Source of the DNA: Branchiostoma floridae
Lineage: Eukaryota > Chordata > Leptocardii > Amphioxiformes > Branchiostomatidae
Reading direction: 5' to 3'
Length of the DNA stretch: 64,000 bases
Assembly: GCF_000003815.2 (NCBI RefSeq)
Contig: NC_049987.1
Location: forward strand, 15,197,883 to 15,261,882
Shown here: piece by piece, positions 1 through 12,977 of the stretch
Layout of the letters: the number at the start of each line of letters is the position of its first letter
How positions within the stretch are numbered: the stretch's first letter is position 1
Notes under the pieces: generated by a model
What the model saw: only the letters and a program-made list of their open reading frames with translations
What the model was told of the DNA's origin: nothing
Database searches by the model: none
Position numbers and translations under genes: made by a program

Positions 1-82
1 GGTTTCCAATGATCCAACAAGAAAAAACTCGTTGTATTTGTCAGATTACAATCTATGTAACTATATATTATATGCATGTTTG

Positions 83-385
83 TGTACGTGTGTGTTTGCG
101 CTTTTGTGTGCATGTATATATGCATGTATGTGCGTGTTTGTAAGTGTGTGTGTCTGTTGTGTGTGTGTGTACATGAATGTATGTGTGTGTACATGAATGT
201 GTGTTTGTGTATGTGTACATGAATGTGTCTGTGTGTGTGTGTAGATGAATGTGTCTCTGTGTGTGTATCTGTGTCTGTGTGTATGTATCTGTGTGTGTGT
301 GTGCGTATCTGTGTGTGTGTATCTCTGTGTGTGTGTGTCTAATAGTATCTGTGTGTGTGTATCTGTGTTTGTGTGTGTATACTTA
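83..385. repeat. TG-rich microsatellite/minisatellite
   Basis: Interrupted (TG)n with recurring TATCTGTGTGTG and TACATGAATGTG variants. The open frames across it on both strands are low-complexity by-products and not genes. Confidence 0.9.
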
Positions 386-504
386 TACACTCATGTCTTA
401 CAGTTGGTAGCGAACAATCAAATCACTACTATCTGCACGATGTATACCAACCCTGAACGTCTTTTATAGACTCTCCTTCCGATGTGACCGCCACACCTAC
501 TTAC

Positions 505-765
505 CTGTGACAGCTGCTGTACTGACGGCGATGCTCCTCCCCAGCCTGCTCACGGCTACCACACCGATGTCATACCGAGTACCAGGAACCAGACCTGTCA
601 GCTCACATCTGTCCACCTCTCCTGACTTCTGTATGGAAGTACTCCTTCCATCGCCGGTGTAGGTTATGTTGTATGCGGTCAGCACAGCTTTTGGTGGCAG
701 CCATGAGATGGAAATAGTGTCGGTTGTCCAGTCGTCCACACCTAATCCTATCGGAGGGTCAGTTC
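505..765 (-). CDS. Exon 13: fibronectin type III domain 3
   Basis: The frame reads TDPPIGLGVDDWTTDTISIS, WLPP, then TGLVPGTRYDIGVVAVSRLG, a canonical FN3. It starts after a TTTTATTCTAG acceptor and ends ACA G|GTAAGT, again phase 1 to phase 1, so another module-type exon is expected beyond the left edge. This is the last exon of the gene visible here. Confidence 0.87.
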
Positions 766-3700
766 CTAGAATAAAAAAGAAAATATATCGTTTAGCAGAG
801 AAAAAATAGTATTGCAGCAATGGTAAAAAAAGACAAAAGACAAGTTAAAAGATTTAGAATTTACCCGTACGCCATTACATGAACCTTGAATTGCTATTTT
901 CCAAGCAGAGGTTGCGTCATTAGATACGTGGAAATAGAAGTGAGCGGAATTTTTACCGGCACTACTATATATCTACGCGGCCCAAAATCCTACAACTGGA
1001 ATCTGTAATATATAATATCACAATGAAATGCACTTGTTTGATTTTCTCTAGTTTATGTACAATACCCTGCTTGGAGGTGCAGTCAAACATTTCCTTACTT
1101 GTCGCAGCTGTAATTGTCACTTCCGGTCCTTCGTTGTACCTGTTGATGCTTGTGGCCGATATGACATATTCCACGGCTGGACGTAGGTCGTTGAATGTTA
1201 CATCAGTTGAACTGGTCGGTACGTATCGTGTCACCACGATCTCACCAGTATCCATCCGCGCGATCCATATCCTGTGGCCAATAGCGAGGGAGTCGGTCCT
1301 CTGCTTCCTCCAGGAAACCCGAACGGACGTTTCTGTGATGCTCACCACCTGGAAGTCCTCGGGTGGAGGCGTCACTGGAGCAAGTGAAATGTGAGAATGA
1401 TACAGTGTTAGACACATGCAGAGTATGCAAAGAAATTAGATTATAAACATATGAATTGTGCATACAGATGATTACTAAACACAAGCCTACAAAGCTATTA
1501 TTTGCCAGCAAATGCAAAACATTTCCCTATTTTTTTTCTAAAATGAATGGAAGCGACTTTTTTTATCATCAATTAAGCAGCGTTTGACCAAGCTTAGTTC
1601 AGCACGTATCTAATTACATCTTTAAGCGTGCCATTTTTTAAGATAATCAAATGGGTTAATGACCATTGCACTGTCCGTTACTGAAACTGTTCTAATTGAA
1701 AGGTCTGCTTNNNNNNNNNNNNNNNNNNNNNNNNNNNNNNNNNNNNNNNNNNNNNNNNNNNNNNNNNNNNNNNNNNNNNNNNNNNNNNNNNNNNNNNNNN
1801 NNNNNNNNNNTCATTGAAAACATTATCATGCAACTGTGTAATCTTGGATTATACATTTCTGAAAAACAAAATAATCAGTCAACATTGCTTTACCGCTGAC
1901 GCCATGTGTTCGCTTCATCCATTTTTTTTACCTGCATGAAAAATGCAGGTATTGATTCTGGTAGGGATCTTTGTGATTCCGGACTGATATCTTTACAACC
2001 TCTGGATGGATTGCGATCACGTTAGCTATGGGGATAGAATGTGTGAGCCATTGTGCTATAGCGCACATTAGAAGTTTGCTGCTGCTTTGTGGTTCGTTTA
2101 AAATATAATTTACACCCATTTTCTTGATATGGAGTGGTCTGGCCTTACCTCCTTGGAGACAGCTGTGACATCTGTTTTGAGTTTTCAGTAGCATGGGAGT
2201 GTGTGGAAGGGGGATTCCAGTGCTATATCTCCAGAACAGAATGTGTGATTGCAATGATATTTGATACATGGGTTGGGGGTGCTTGCCTGATGCTCAGGAT
2301 TGATTTTGGGCCTCCTTGCTTTTAAACTTGACACTGCAGGTGGCCTTTTGTGTGTTGAAGGGGTGTTTCTGGCGCTATATCTCAAAAACTAAACGTGTGA
2401 TCGTGATGATATTTAGTACATGGGTTGGTGGTGGTTGCCTGACACTCAAGTTTGATTTTAAGCTTCCTGATGTTTGAACTTGACACTGCAGGTAGCCTTT
2501 TGTGTGTGGAAGGGACGTTTCCGGCGCTGTATCTTCAGAACGAAACTTGCGATCGCAATGATATTTAGTTAATGGGTTGGTGGTGGTTGCTTGACGCTCA
2601 AGTTTGATTTTTGTTTGAACTTGACACTTGGTGGGCCGTTTTATTTTAGTGTGTTTGGGCATGGACATGCTGTGGTCTTGATTTTTTGGGGACGCATATA
2701 CCTGTCAATGTAAGTTGGAAGTGGTATAAGTTTGGGCCCCCTTGCAGCATGTCCTGGAGCTGCAGAGCCAGTTTGGTCACAATGTTTCCCACCTACATCT
2801 GTTCGGTGTCCCAACAGAAAATGCAAAAGGTGAAGCCGATGGCTGCACAGATCAACAACTAGTGAAAAGAGTAGCTGTGACCATCCCTGTCACCTCTGTA
2901 TGGTGTGAACCATTGTACACATTGAGATATGTGCCAGATGCAGGTATAACAATAGGAAATAAAAATGAAATGGCGAGGACACTTAGCCTAGAAAGGTGTA
3001 GTTTTGGATCTCACCGTTTACTATAGGTAACGTTAGATATATAAAAACAATGATGGAATAATTTTGCGTCAAACCATATCAACCCCACAACACACCATAC
3101 GCACCATCACAAAACAAAATATTTCATGCAGGTTTGAGTATTCAGACTCTTGTTCTTAACTGGTCTATGGGGCTGTCTACGATTGGTCTACTTCTTTGAT
3201 TACGAGTTCGTGATATCATATCTTATTCTGTATCCTGCATAACTGATTTGAAACAGGTATGAACAAGGGATTAAAATTTACCAGTTATGCACAAAACATT
3301 GATGACGTCATCAAGACTTTCTGTTGTTCCCACGATCGCGCGAACCGTGACGTTGTACTTAGTACCGCTCTTTAAACCGTTAATGGTGACGTTCGCGTAT
3401 TCGTTTCCCGATTTCCGTGACGTCACCAAATCCATTGGCTCCACACCATCCAGCACGTCCTGATACCAAATATGGCATCCCGAAAGATGGGCGGAAGGAT
3501 ATTTCCAACGCAGTGAAAAGCCATCCGTCCTTTCCGAACTGCAGGTCAAGTACTCCGGTTGTCCGTTCACTGAAAAAAAATCAAACTACGTTTTACCAGA
3601 TGTCAAAATGTGATAACCGAAATGTCGAATTATTAAACATTACCGACATGCAGAAACGTTCCTGACTAACATTCCACTGCTCACAAAATAAGGCACAAAT

Positions 3701-6700
3701 AGATAGACAAACCAACCTCGCTCACAAATGAACTTCTTTGGGCGGATACAGTTTGCATCATTCCAACGATCGGCCATATTCATGGAGTTGTGAAGCCAGT
3801 AAGAGGCACAAAATTGGTCGCCCTCGTGATAGTTTGGTTGGTTTCCACCCCACGCGGTAAACTGTCCGATAGACGTTCCATCTGTCCATAACCACGTCCC
3901 AGTAGCGCCTAAAGAAAGAAAAAGAAGAAGTGTTACTTGCCTTAGGCGTCGCCAAAAACGAGAGTAAAAAGGACGCCCTCTTCTCTCCCTTTCTTTCTGT
4001 CTTCCTCTCGCCCATGCCACGACATACACATTTCTAATTTGACCATATTTTCAAGCAAATCTCCTGTAATGCTCAGCAAGTTATATTCAATTGCATATTA
4101 ATTGCGCGTCGTTATCTAATGTCAAAAGCTCAATGTCACCTAGGTCGCTCAGGCCTATCCAGAATTCCTCATCGGGGTCGACCGAATTCTTCAGCGGCAC
4201 AATGAAGTTGTGAGTGTCGGTGTCCTTGACGGTGGCCAGCCGGCCCCCTTCTCGTCTGCACCTGGTGTTAGCTGTATGCCAGCTGACGAGCTCGTCAAAC
4301 GCTCTGTAGCAGACGTACCCACTCAGGTACCACCCATAGGGACAAGAGTCTGTTGGAAGAAGTATAAGGCTTTGGTAATAATAAAAGATAATCAAAATTT
4401 TCAAAACTGTACCTACACCAACTAACGTGTTGGCGTAACGGTAAGATGTAAGAGGAAGATTTTGAGATGTTCAGGTGTTGCGCTAATTCCAGCTCATTAT
4501 CATAATTTATGCAAAAGTTCAGAAGGACCACGTTTTGCACTAAACCTATTCNNNNNNNNNNNNNNNNNNNNNNNNNNNNNNNNNNNNNNNNNNNNNNNNN
4601 NNNNNNNNNNNNNNNNNNNNNNNNNNNNNNNNNNNNNNNNNNNNNNNNNNNGGAATTTTGAGGCCCTCAGCAACATTTATGTCGCATAACTCATGAACGG
4701 CTAGAGCTAAAGCTACGAAACTTGGTAATTTATCACAAAATATTGTTCGCAAAAGTTTTTAGTCAATTAAGTAAGTTTATCATTTTTGGGGGTTGCCATG
4801 GCAACCATATTCGCCATAGCACGGTGTCGTTACGATATTGTGCACGTTCCTAGTATCTATTTGGTTTCCAGATAAGAGGAGGCACCGTATGTACATGTAG
4901 ATAGAATGCCATGCCAAGGTAGAATGTTTCTTTCCCCTCTGGAAGTTTTTAGTTTTTATATAGAATTGTCGATCTATAATGTGCAGTGGTGCAACCAGGT
5001 TTCAAAACAACAACAGCCAGACCGTTATTGCCACCCGTTTGAGATCTTGTTTTGTTCTCATTTAGGTTTTCTTTTCTATTTTTACGCGTTTAATTCATGT
5101 CAACGAGAGATATTTAGAACGCCGGCATGAATTTTGGTGTTTGTTAAAACAAACATCATGACAAATAATAGGGATTTTTTTTAAATTTAAAAACGTACCT
5201 TCACATGCTTCTCTCACTATAGCGATCTGGTGTTCATTCAGGGAGAAGTCAAAGAGTTGTAGGCAGGATATTCGCCCTGCATACTCTTGGTACCCTACAC
5301 TAACGTCATGCTGCGTTGCTAGCTTAGCAGCCATGGTATAATTCTTGCTCCCGGCTTTAACGCTGTCGACCCAAACAGCTTGCTCCCCCGTGCTATAGTC
5401 ATAACTCCCACCAACATAATGCCAGCGATCTGTGGCAAGGGGTGGTGAAGTCGTGGATGAGGAATCTGCAGATCCCTCCCTGCGAATTGCTCTGAAATGT
5501 CAGAGAAAACAACAATAATTGGCCTTGCTTGCTGCTAGTAGTTAAGAATCAGATAGAAGCAGCACGCGGACATGCTTGGTGCGATGCGGTACGGCCTCTT
5601 GAAGCTAGGGGTCTGGCGCAGAAGGTTGATGAACTGCCCGACAGGGTGTCTCGTGCCTGGCTGCGCTTGTGCCCTCACACGGCCCTGCACACAGGCTTGT
5701 CAACGGGGCCCCGCGTACAGGCTCGGTGAAGAGCCTGACTCAATCCTATGCGCCTGGCAGGGCTTGCCGACGCGCCGGCCTTGCGTACACGCTCACTGGC
5801 TTGTTGAGGAACCCTACACGACCGCGCAGTCCAGGCTGCGCTTGCCGGCGATTTTGTGATGTCTTGTATAAAAAATCTGCTATGAGTTCCCACCAGATTT
5901 GGCATCATCTGACAGGTTCAAGATTTCATTATCCATGCTGGTCGACACTATTTCGTAGTCATACTTAAGAGAGCGAAAAGACCACGACACTGCCTTCTCA
6001 GTCATCGCACCTTACGCAAAGCAGGCAAATATATTACTGTGATTCTTTTTTTTTTAAATAGCATTTTCTATTTTCTAAAATAGACTTACGCCGTGTGAAT
6101 GCTATTATTCCGTTGCCATAGATACACTCCCCTATTGAAGTCACCCTGATAGTCGTACTCGAACAGAGGTCCTGATGCTACTGTAGGGTCCATGTAGACG
6201 TGGGCTAGTAAGGTGTAGGAAAAGCGTACGTCCAAGTCACCGTCGTTGAGAATGCGAATGTGCGAGGTACCGTTGAACAGGAAAGCTTGAGATTCTGGAC
6301 CGCCTGGACCTTCAACCACCTGAGTTCCTGAAGCTATGCCGTCATTTCCGTTTCCGGTAACGTCTCTCGCGCCATCTTGTTCGTTCAGAGGCCACCGGCC
6401 CACTGGCTCTAGTGCTGAATCTGTACAATTAAAACAAAGAAGCATTTAACACTTAATATTTTTAAAAAAGCATTTGTCAAGGCACACATGTGACTTACGT
6501 CGACTCTAGGCCTTTTCCGCTTGCTTAGCTGTGTATGAGTAGATTTAGGGTCTGTACGTTATTTCCTGGGGGGGAGGGACTGGTGCAAAGAGGGTCAGGT
6601 AAAAAGAATTCCATGGCCCCCTGTCTGTCTAAAGTCTGTCCGGACCTGGACCTGATCTTCTGGACCTGAACCGGACCTGGGCCTAAATGTTCTGCACCTG

Positions 6701-9700
6701 TACCCACCCTAGTCCGGAAAAAATTGAAATCCTGATCCTCTGAATCGCCATTTCCTGCATCTTGAGGGGAAAACTGTCCTGGTAGACTTGTATTTTTTAC
6801 AACATAACCAGAACTTTGCGCGGTATTTTTTTCAAAGGCTCTTCCCCCTTCTAAAAAAAATTCAATGGCCCTCTTCCCAAGCCGCAAATAAAATTCAATG
6901 GCCATTGCACAAGCCCTCCCCTCTGATGAATATCGTAGGATCCCTTACCGAAATGCGTTCTGACTAGTATAATTACTTGGCTGTTATGGGAGTAGAAACT
7001 TCAATATATAGCACACCATCACCAAACTACATTTCATGCCATAATTTCGATTCACAAAGCGATTTATATTTGTATCACACCTAAACAATAACCTCTTGCT
7101 ATAGAAATTTATATCAGCGTAGAGCCCCGAATTTATAGAGACAGAGTGCACGTGGTTTAAGTGGTTCAACAAGAGAGCTCAAAGACTCACGTGCAACAAC
7201 TCCAGCCCGCATGCTAGGCCAGTCGCGCCATGTCAGTGGATGGAACTTGACGTAACGGGCGGTGATGGCGCCACTGTAGGACGACAGCTCATTTCTCACA
7301 GGGGTGTTTCTGTCAGTATTCCCTGGGAAGGTCTGGAGGAAGATTGAGCACAAGTCATCGAGTGACCATAAAAAAGGGGTATGATTCTTGGGGGGGGGGG
7401 GCATTTGGTCAGGTACACCGGGTCGACCCTACTGTTCCCACGTGTATTTGACAACGCCACGCACAAGAGAGAAGGCTTCATGTCCCGTCCGAAGACGAGC
7501 TCTTTGCCGACACAACCACTCACACCATGCTCAAGCAGCATGCTTTAAAAAAACAACTACGGATGGAATGATATGAAGCTTGGTATGTGCTTAGGTCATG
7601 TCCTGTCGAAGATTGTACTCTCGTTTTCTGGAGGTTCTCCTTAGTACTGCAGCAGAATGTCCGGGTTTAATCAAACTCTTTTTTTTTCAATAAATTTTTG
7701 GGGCGTTTTAGTAGCATACTTTGAAACAGGAGAACTTCAAAATAGATGAATGAGATTTCTTTTCGACTCGTGGGCAACTTCGGTGAATAACAGCGAAATA
7801 ATATGTTGACTATGTAAATAAGATGTTAGCATAGTTAATGAGATGAATTTATATTCAAATTGTGCTAAATGACAGGAACTTCCTTCTCGTCACATATGTA
7901 ACTTGGTTCGAGAGGAATATTAATTGATAGGAACCATGCATGGTCGTATTTGCATAAATTGATTAGAAAAGTGTATAATTCCTTAGTTGTAAATGATAAC
8001 ATGTTCATACTAGTGGCACATGTAGGTTAGACAAAAGTGAATATTATCAGACATAACTTTTATTTTGACATCATTTGTATAATCAATGAATATGGGAATG
8101 TTACAATAACTTCCCAAAGAAAGACATATGCAACATACTAGTATGGTATTTGAAAACAAAAATGACACAATCAATTCATATAAATTCTGTTAATAAGAGA
8201 CTTTCTTGCATATCATTTGCAATGTAATTTGACAAAAGTACTTGGCGATGGTAAGTGGTCATGGAACTCTAGTTCCGTATATAGAACATACATGCTCAAC
8301 ATACAGAACTCTTTCGTTTTGTATCTAAAATAAGTGGTTGGTAATAAACCTAAGGAGATTACGTTGCAACATTATGATAATGATACTTACTACCGTCAGT
8401 CCGTCGTCATCGCTGTAGGTAACTTCGTCTCCACTGTGCTCGCCATATGTGATGCTGTACGATGTGACCATGTGACCACTGAATTGTTCATCTCTACCCT
8501 GGGTGATAATCGCCGTTACAAAGTACGTCTTGTGAAGATCAACCATAAGCCATTCGCGTTGATCAGGTGTTCTAGGCGCCCAACCTCCAGAAAGCGGGAA
8601 ATCCAGTACACCGTTGTCTGGCCCCTCTCTGTTGTTATACTGTGACGATGCAGACATGCTCGGGGATCGGAAGGCGTCTGCATCAAAGAAAACAAAAGAT
8701 ATGTAGGTGTTAACATTTCTTGAATACCGCAATGGAACAATCGCACATGATGTCACGGGTCACGTGATTTGTTTATGCCGCAGTCTTGTTGGGTGTTGAG
8801 TTTTACCGTCTGCAGTTCCAGGTGAGATCTGGACATCATGAACAGCAAACGTCTATCAAATGACAAGATTTACGGACGCCGATCGGCGGTCCAACTGTGT
8901 CTAACATCTGGTGACTACATAACGTAACGCAATGTAGATATAGACTAATATTGAAGCGTTGCTCAGTTGTAACCTTGATGTATGTTTATGTTTCTCCAAT
9001 GTTGGTAGATATCATAGTAAAATGTTGCTTCAGAACATTTTTCAATCTAAGGGTGCGGTCACATACGTCTTACGGTCGTCTTGAGTGCAGCCATGCATGT
9101 GTGTACGTTTCAAAGTTCAGCTGTCTTGCTGCACTAAAAGGATGTGTTAGACCCTTGTCGGTGGTTGGTTCCGTTACAGTCTGCTTGAAAATCCTATAGC
9201 TATGGCAGAAAAATCGTACGACGGTCGCACGACGTACGTAATTTGTAAGCTTTGACTGGCTTACCACATTGGTTGTCAGTGAGTGATACGCTCCCGTGTA
9301 TCGTCCACGCTTCCCTGGACCAGTCCAACACGTTGCCTCCCTGTCCGCACTGACGCAGAGTGAGATCTGCCTCTCTCGGTGACAGCACACGATCCCACAC
9401 GTTTAAGCATGACATGTCACCGGTGTATACCTGGACAGGATTAAACAATATTTGAATAAGAGCTGATAGAGTCAATTCCAAGTCACCGAGATGGTTTTGA
9501 AATAATATTTGTAATAAGTTTGAACTATTTTGAGTAAAAGAACATTTCAGTCACTTAAGTTCGAAATTGTTCAAACATTTCAAAATGAAAGTTTAAACAT
9601 GTTTGAACCTTTTTATATTTGTTGGAACATTTGGGAAAGTAATTATATAATTCTCTCTTTATTTAGAACAATTTTCAAACATCTATGTGTTTTTGTTACT

Positions 9701-10790
9701 GTTCCAACATGTTCCAACATTTTGTGTCATTTTTTCCCTCCATAAAAACTTTTATTGACACCATAAACAAAGCTGCTAATCTTGGTCCTTTGTTTGGTTC
9801 TTGTATTTTTAGATTTTCTCTAGTATACACTGGTGAGTCTTTTGTGAGAAGGTGGCAGACAGACATAATTTCCTGCACTTGGCAGGGATGTGTGAATTGC
9901 CCTCTTCCCAGCCCACTGACCCAGTTTCATCATATTGTTTCCATGTTCGAACATGTGATCACAAATGATGCATCTATGTTGGAACAGTTTAGAAACTAAC
10001 AGAAATAATGTATTTGATGTTAGAAATGTTTCTAACATGTTTGAATACTATAGAAATATTTACAACGTCACATAGATGTTATAAATAGTTCTAAACAGTT
10101 ACTTATCACAGTTAGATTGTTACAAAGATTTCCAAAATGTTGGAACAAAAGGCAAGAAACACCCTCTCGGTAATATGGAATCGACTCTACTGTCATGATC
10201 TCACCACCTAGTGGGAGATCGCAATTTGCTGTTTGCAAGGAAACCGCAAGGGGTCGCAAGCTGGAACAACTTCCTTCTTCTGCCAATCTGACTTAGGCCA
10301 GACGTAAGATAATGAAACCCATTGTAAACATCGTGCTGTACAACAGAAAACGCTTCAATGTGAAATTGATTTTTTAATCCTGTCATAACGTTTCGAGTAG
10401 TACTTCAGCCCTTTGAAGGACGTTAAATAAGGCCCCCATGTTTAAGAAGATTCACGCCTTGAGCACGATTAATAAGAACCTGCCACACTTATCGGAAAAG
10501 CTAGGTCTCCGGACCGATCTTGAACAGGCTGCAGTCACCTGTTATGTCAGTCCTTTCAAAGGTGCAGTATATTCTACCAAATAAACGAGACATCAAAAAC
10601 TTTAGTTTCGCTTAAGCACATTAGAACGCGCTAGGGGGCCATTATCGAACTTGACCTTCGTTTTCCTGACCCTACCCACCTACCAAATATCACCAGGATT
10701 CATCAAAGGCTTTTTGAGTTATGCTTATGCACACAGACAGACAGACACACACACACACACACACACGCACACACACACGCACACACACAC

Positions 10791-10833
<43 letters not shown>

Positions 10834-12945
10834 CATTGAAAACATAACCTTATTGGCGAAGGTAAAAAAGAGCATGTCTTCACTTGCCTGGTCGACATCA
10901 AATAACCCTCCTGAGTCCTGCACTTGGCCAATAATCCACGCGGGGCCTGTACGGATCACGTGACCTGTGGCCAATCCAGAGCCGGCGCCGACCTGTTGTC
11001 CATCGACGTAGAACGACCATCGGCCGTCCTGACTCAGCCAGGTGTAGCACACTGTGTGGCATCTGCTATCGTCAAGGTTGAGTCTTGTCTCATTGGCCGC
11101 GGCGTGTTTGTATGCACCGTTGATCCAGAACTAAAATCGACACAAATTACATTGGTTTTGTACGATATAAAATCTTGTGAATAAAAAAACCCTCCGATCT
11201 TCAGCGTAGAATAATGTCTTACCGATGTCGACATGGACATTTAATTTCAATTTTCGTAATTTGGAACTATTTTCACATTATGAAAATATCAATATTATCA
11301 TCATTACATTGGTATTTGTGTTAAAGCTGTACTACGTAAGATTTGAACAAAACAAAAAATAGCTTTTCCTACTTTTTCTTTACATTGTTAGTTCAATCAA
11401 CCCTTTAGCATTGCATACCAATATTCAGGGAGAAATGCTGCGACATCATTGTTCCACATCATCATCATCGGTCGACGTGATCAAATGTACACACGACGGG
11501 GTTTTACCGCCCCTTACGGGGTGACATACTCTTTCGTATGGCTAATTACAAGACGGGGATGCGCCAGGTCTCCCGTACCACATAAGCATGTATAAAAATT
11601 GTGATCTTCCAACCAACAGATGGGCACAGGCGGTTGGTCACTGCCTACGTATTCCTTATCAGCCTGGCTTCCCAGTGGGGGGCCAGTTGACAGTTTCTTC
11701 CTTCAGAGTACAGTAGATTAGCTTTCTGTGGGGGCCCCCAAGCCCTTTTTCGTAGAGCGTAATCGGCGGTTTTAATTCTACGTACTCCGTAGCGGGACGG
11801 CTCGAATTCAACGTAGAGCGTAATCGGTGCATTTTGCGTCGAGCGATGTTGGCCTCTTTAGTTTAACGTATTACGTAGAAGCTAACCGGATTTTACCGTA
11901 AAACGTAATTCATATTAATTGTTCGTAAAGCATAATCAAAGTTTCATTAAACTTAACTAGTCTACCGGCAGATTTTACCCGCGAAAATGCAGCAAATTAC
12001 GTGAAGGGGTCCAGATTTCAAAATTTAGCTGGACCTTCCTTGCGATGGCTCACCACTTCGGTATTGGACATGATAAAAATATGTTGCGGGAGCGTCGCCC
12101 CCCAACTAGTAGAAATCTTTTTACCGACCTTAGCTTAGTTAACAAGCAAAATGTGCCCCTTAAATGCAGGAAATGGCATTTCAGAGGGTCAAGATTTCAA
12201 TTTTTCTCCGGGCGGCCCTTGGGCTTGCGACGGCTTGGGCCTCTGGCGTATGGCGCTAAACATACGCATTTGTGGTAAAAAAAAATGGCCAAAAATACCA
12301 AAAATAACTCATTTTTGAAAAGATGAATGTGTTTATGAAGTCTTGTGGAAATATGTCCAATGCACCTCTGTACCAGATTTCAGGTCATTGGGTTGTATTA
12401 CCATGGCACAGGGGCCCAAAATATATACTTTTGTCTAAAAATGACGCGAAACCCTAAATAAAATAGTTTTAAAGCTTCTATTAAAAAAGTGAAAAATGCT
12501 CTGGGGATATTTGCTATCTCTAACTTCATGCAAAATCTCAAGTCATTTGGCCCCAAAATGAAAAAAAAGTTGAATCCATTTGAAGATTTGACCGGAGGAG
12601 GATAGGAGGAGAAGAGACATGACAAAAGACAATATATATAAAAAAAAATCCATGTATGGATTGAAATATAATGAACACCGAAAAAAACACTCTCCGATCA
12701 TGGAGATGATAAATAGAAGAGCGGTACCCTGAATAGTCCGTAGTAGGTTAATGCAATCTGATCACCACTGAACAGCACCCCGTTTGTCGTGTTTGTGATG
12801 TGAAGTTGCACACACGTGGTCAGAGCATCGAGCCCGGGAGGCGTGGTGACGTTCAGTCGAACGTAGTTACTGGTCGATGCCGGTTCAGGGAAAGTCATCT
12901 TCTTCAAACAACAACCTGAAATGTTTCATAGCAATCAATCAACAG

Positions 12946-12977
<32 letters not shown>

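Noticed and set aside
61-469. Open frames of Thr-His or Val-Cys repeats on both strands
   Set aside because: They are translations of a TG/CA microsatellite without splice support or recognisable domains.
5529-5968. Several overlapping 60-100-codon frames in a GC-rich block
   Set aside because: They lie in the intron between two exons that join in phase, show no domain, and are open because of base composition.
10690-11052. Extension of the pentraxin frame through the CA repeat (VMFSMCLSVCVCV)
   Set aside because: The frame enters a microsatellite; the domain alignment requires splicing at 10888.
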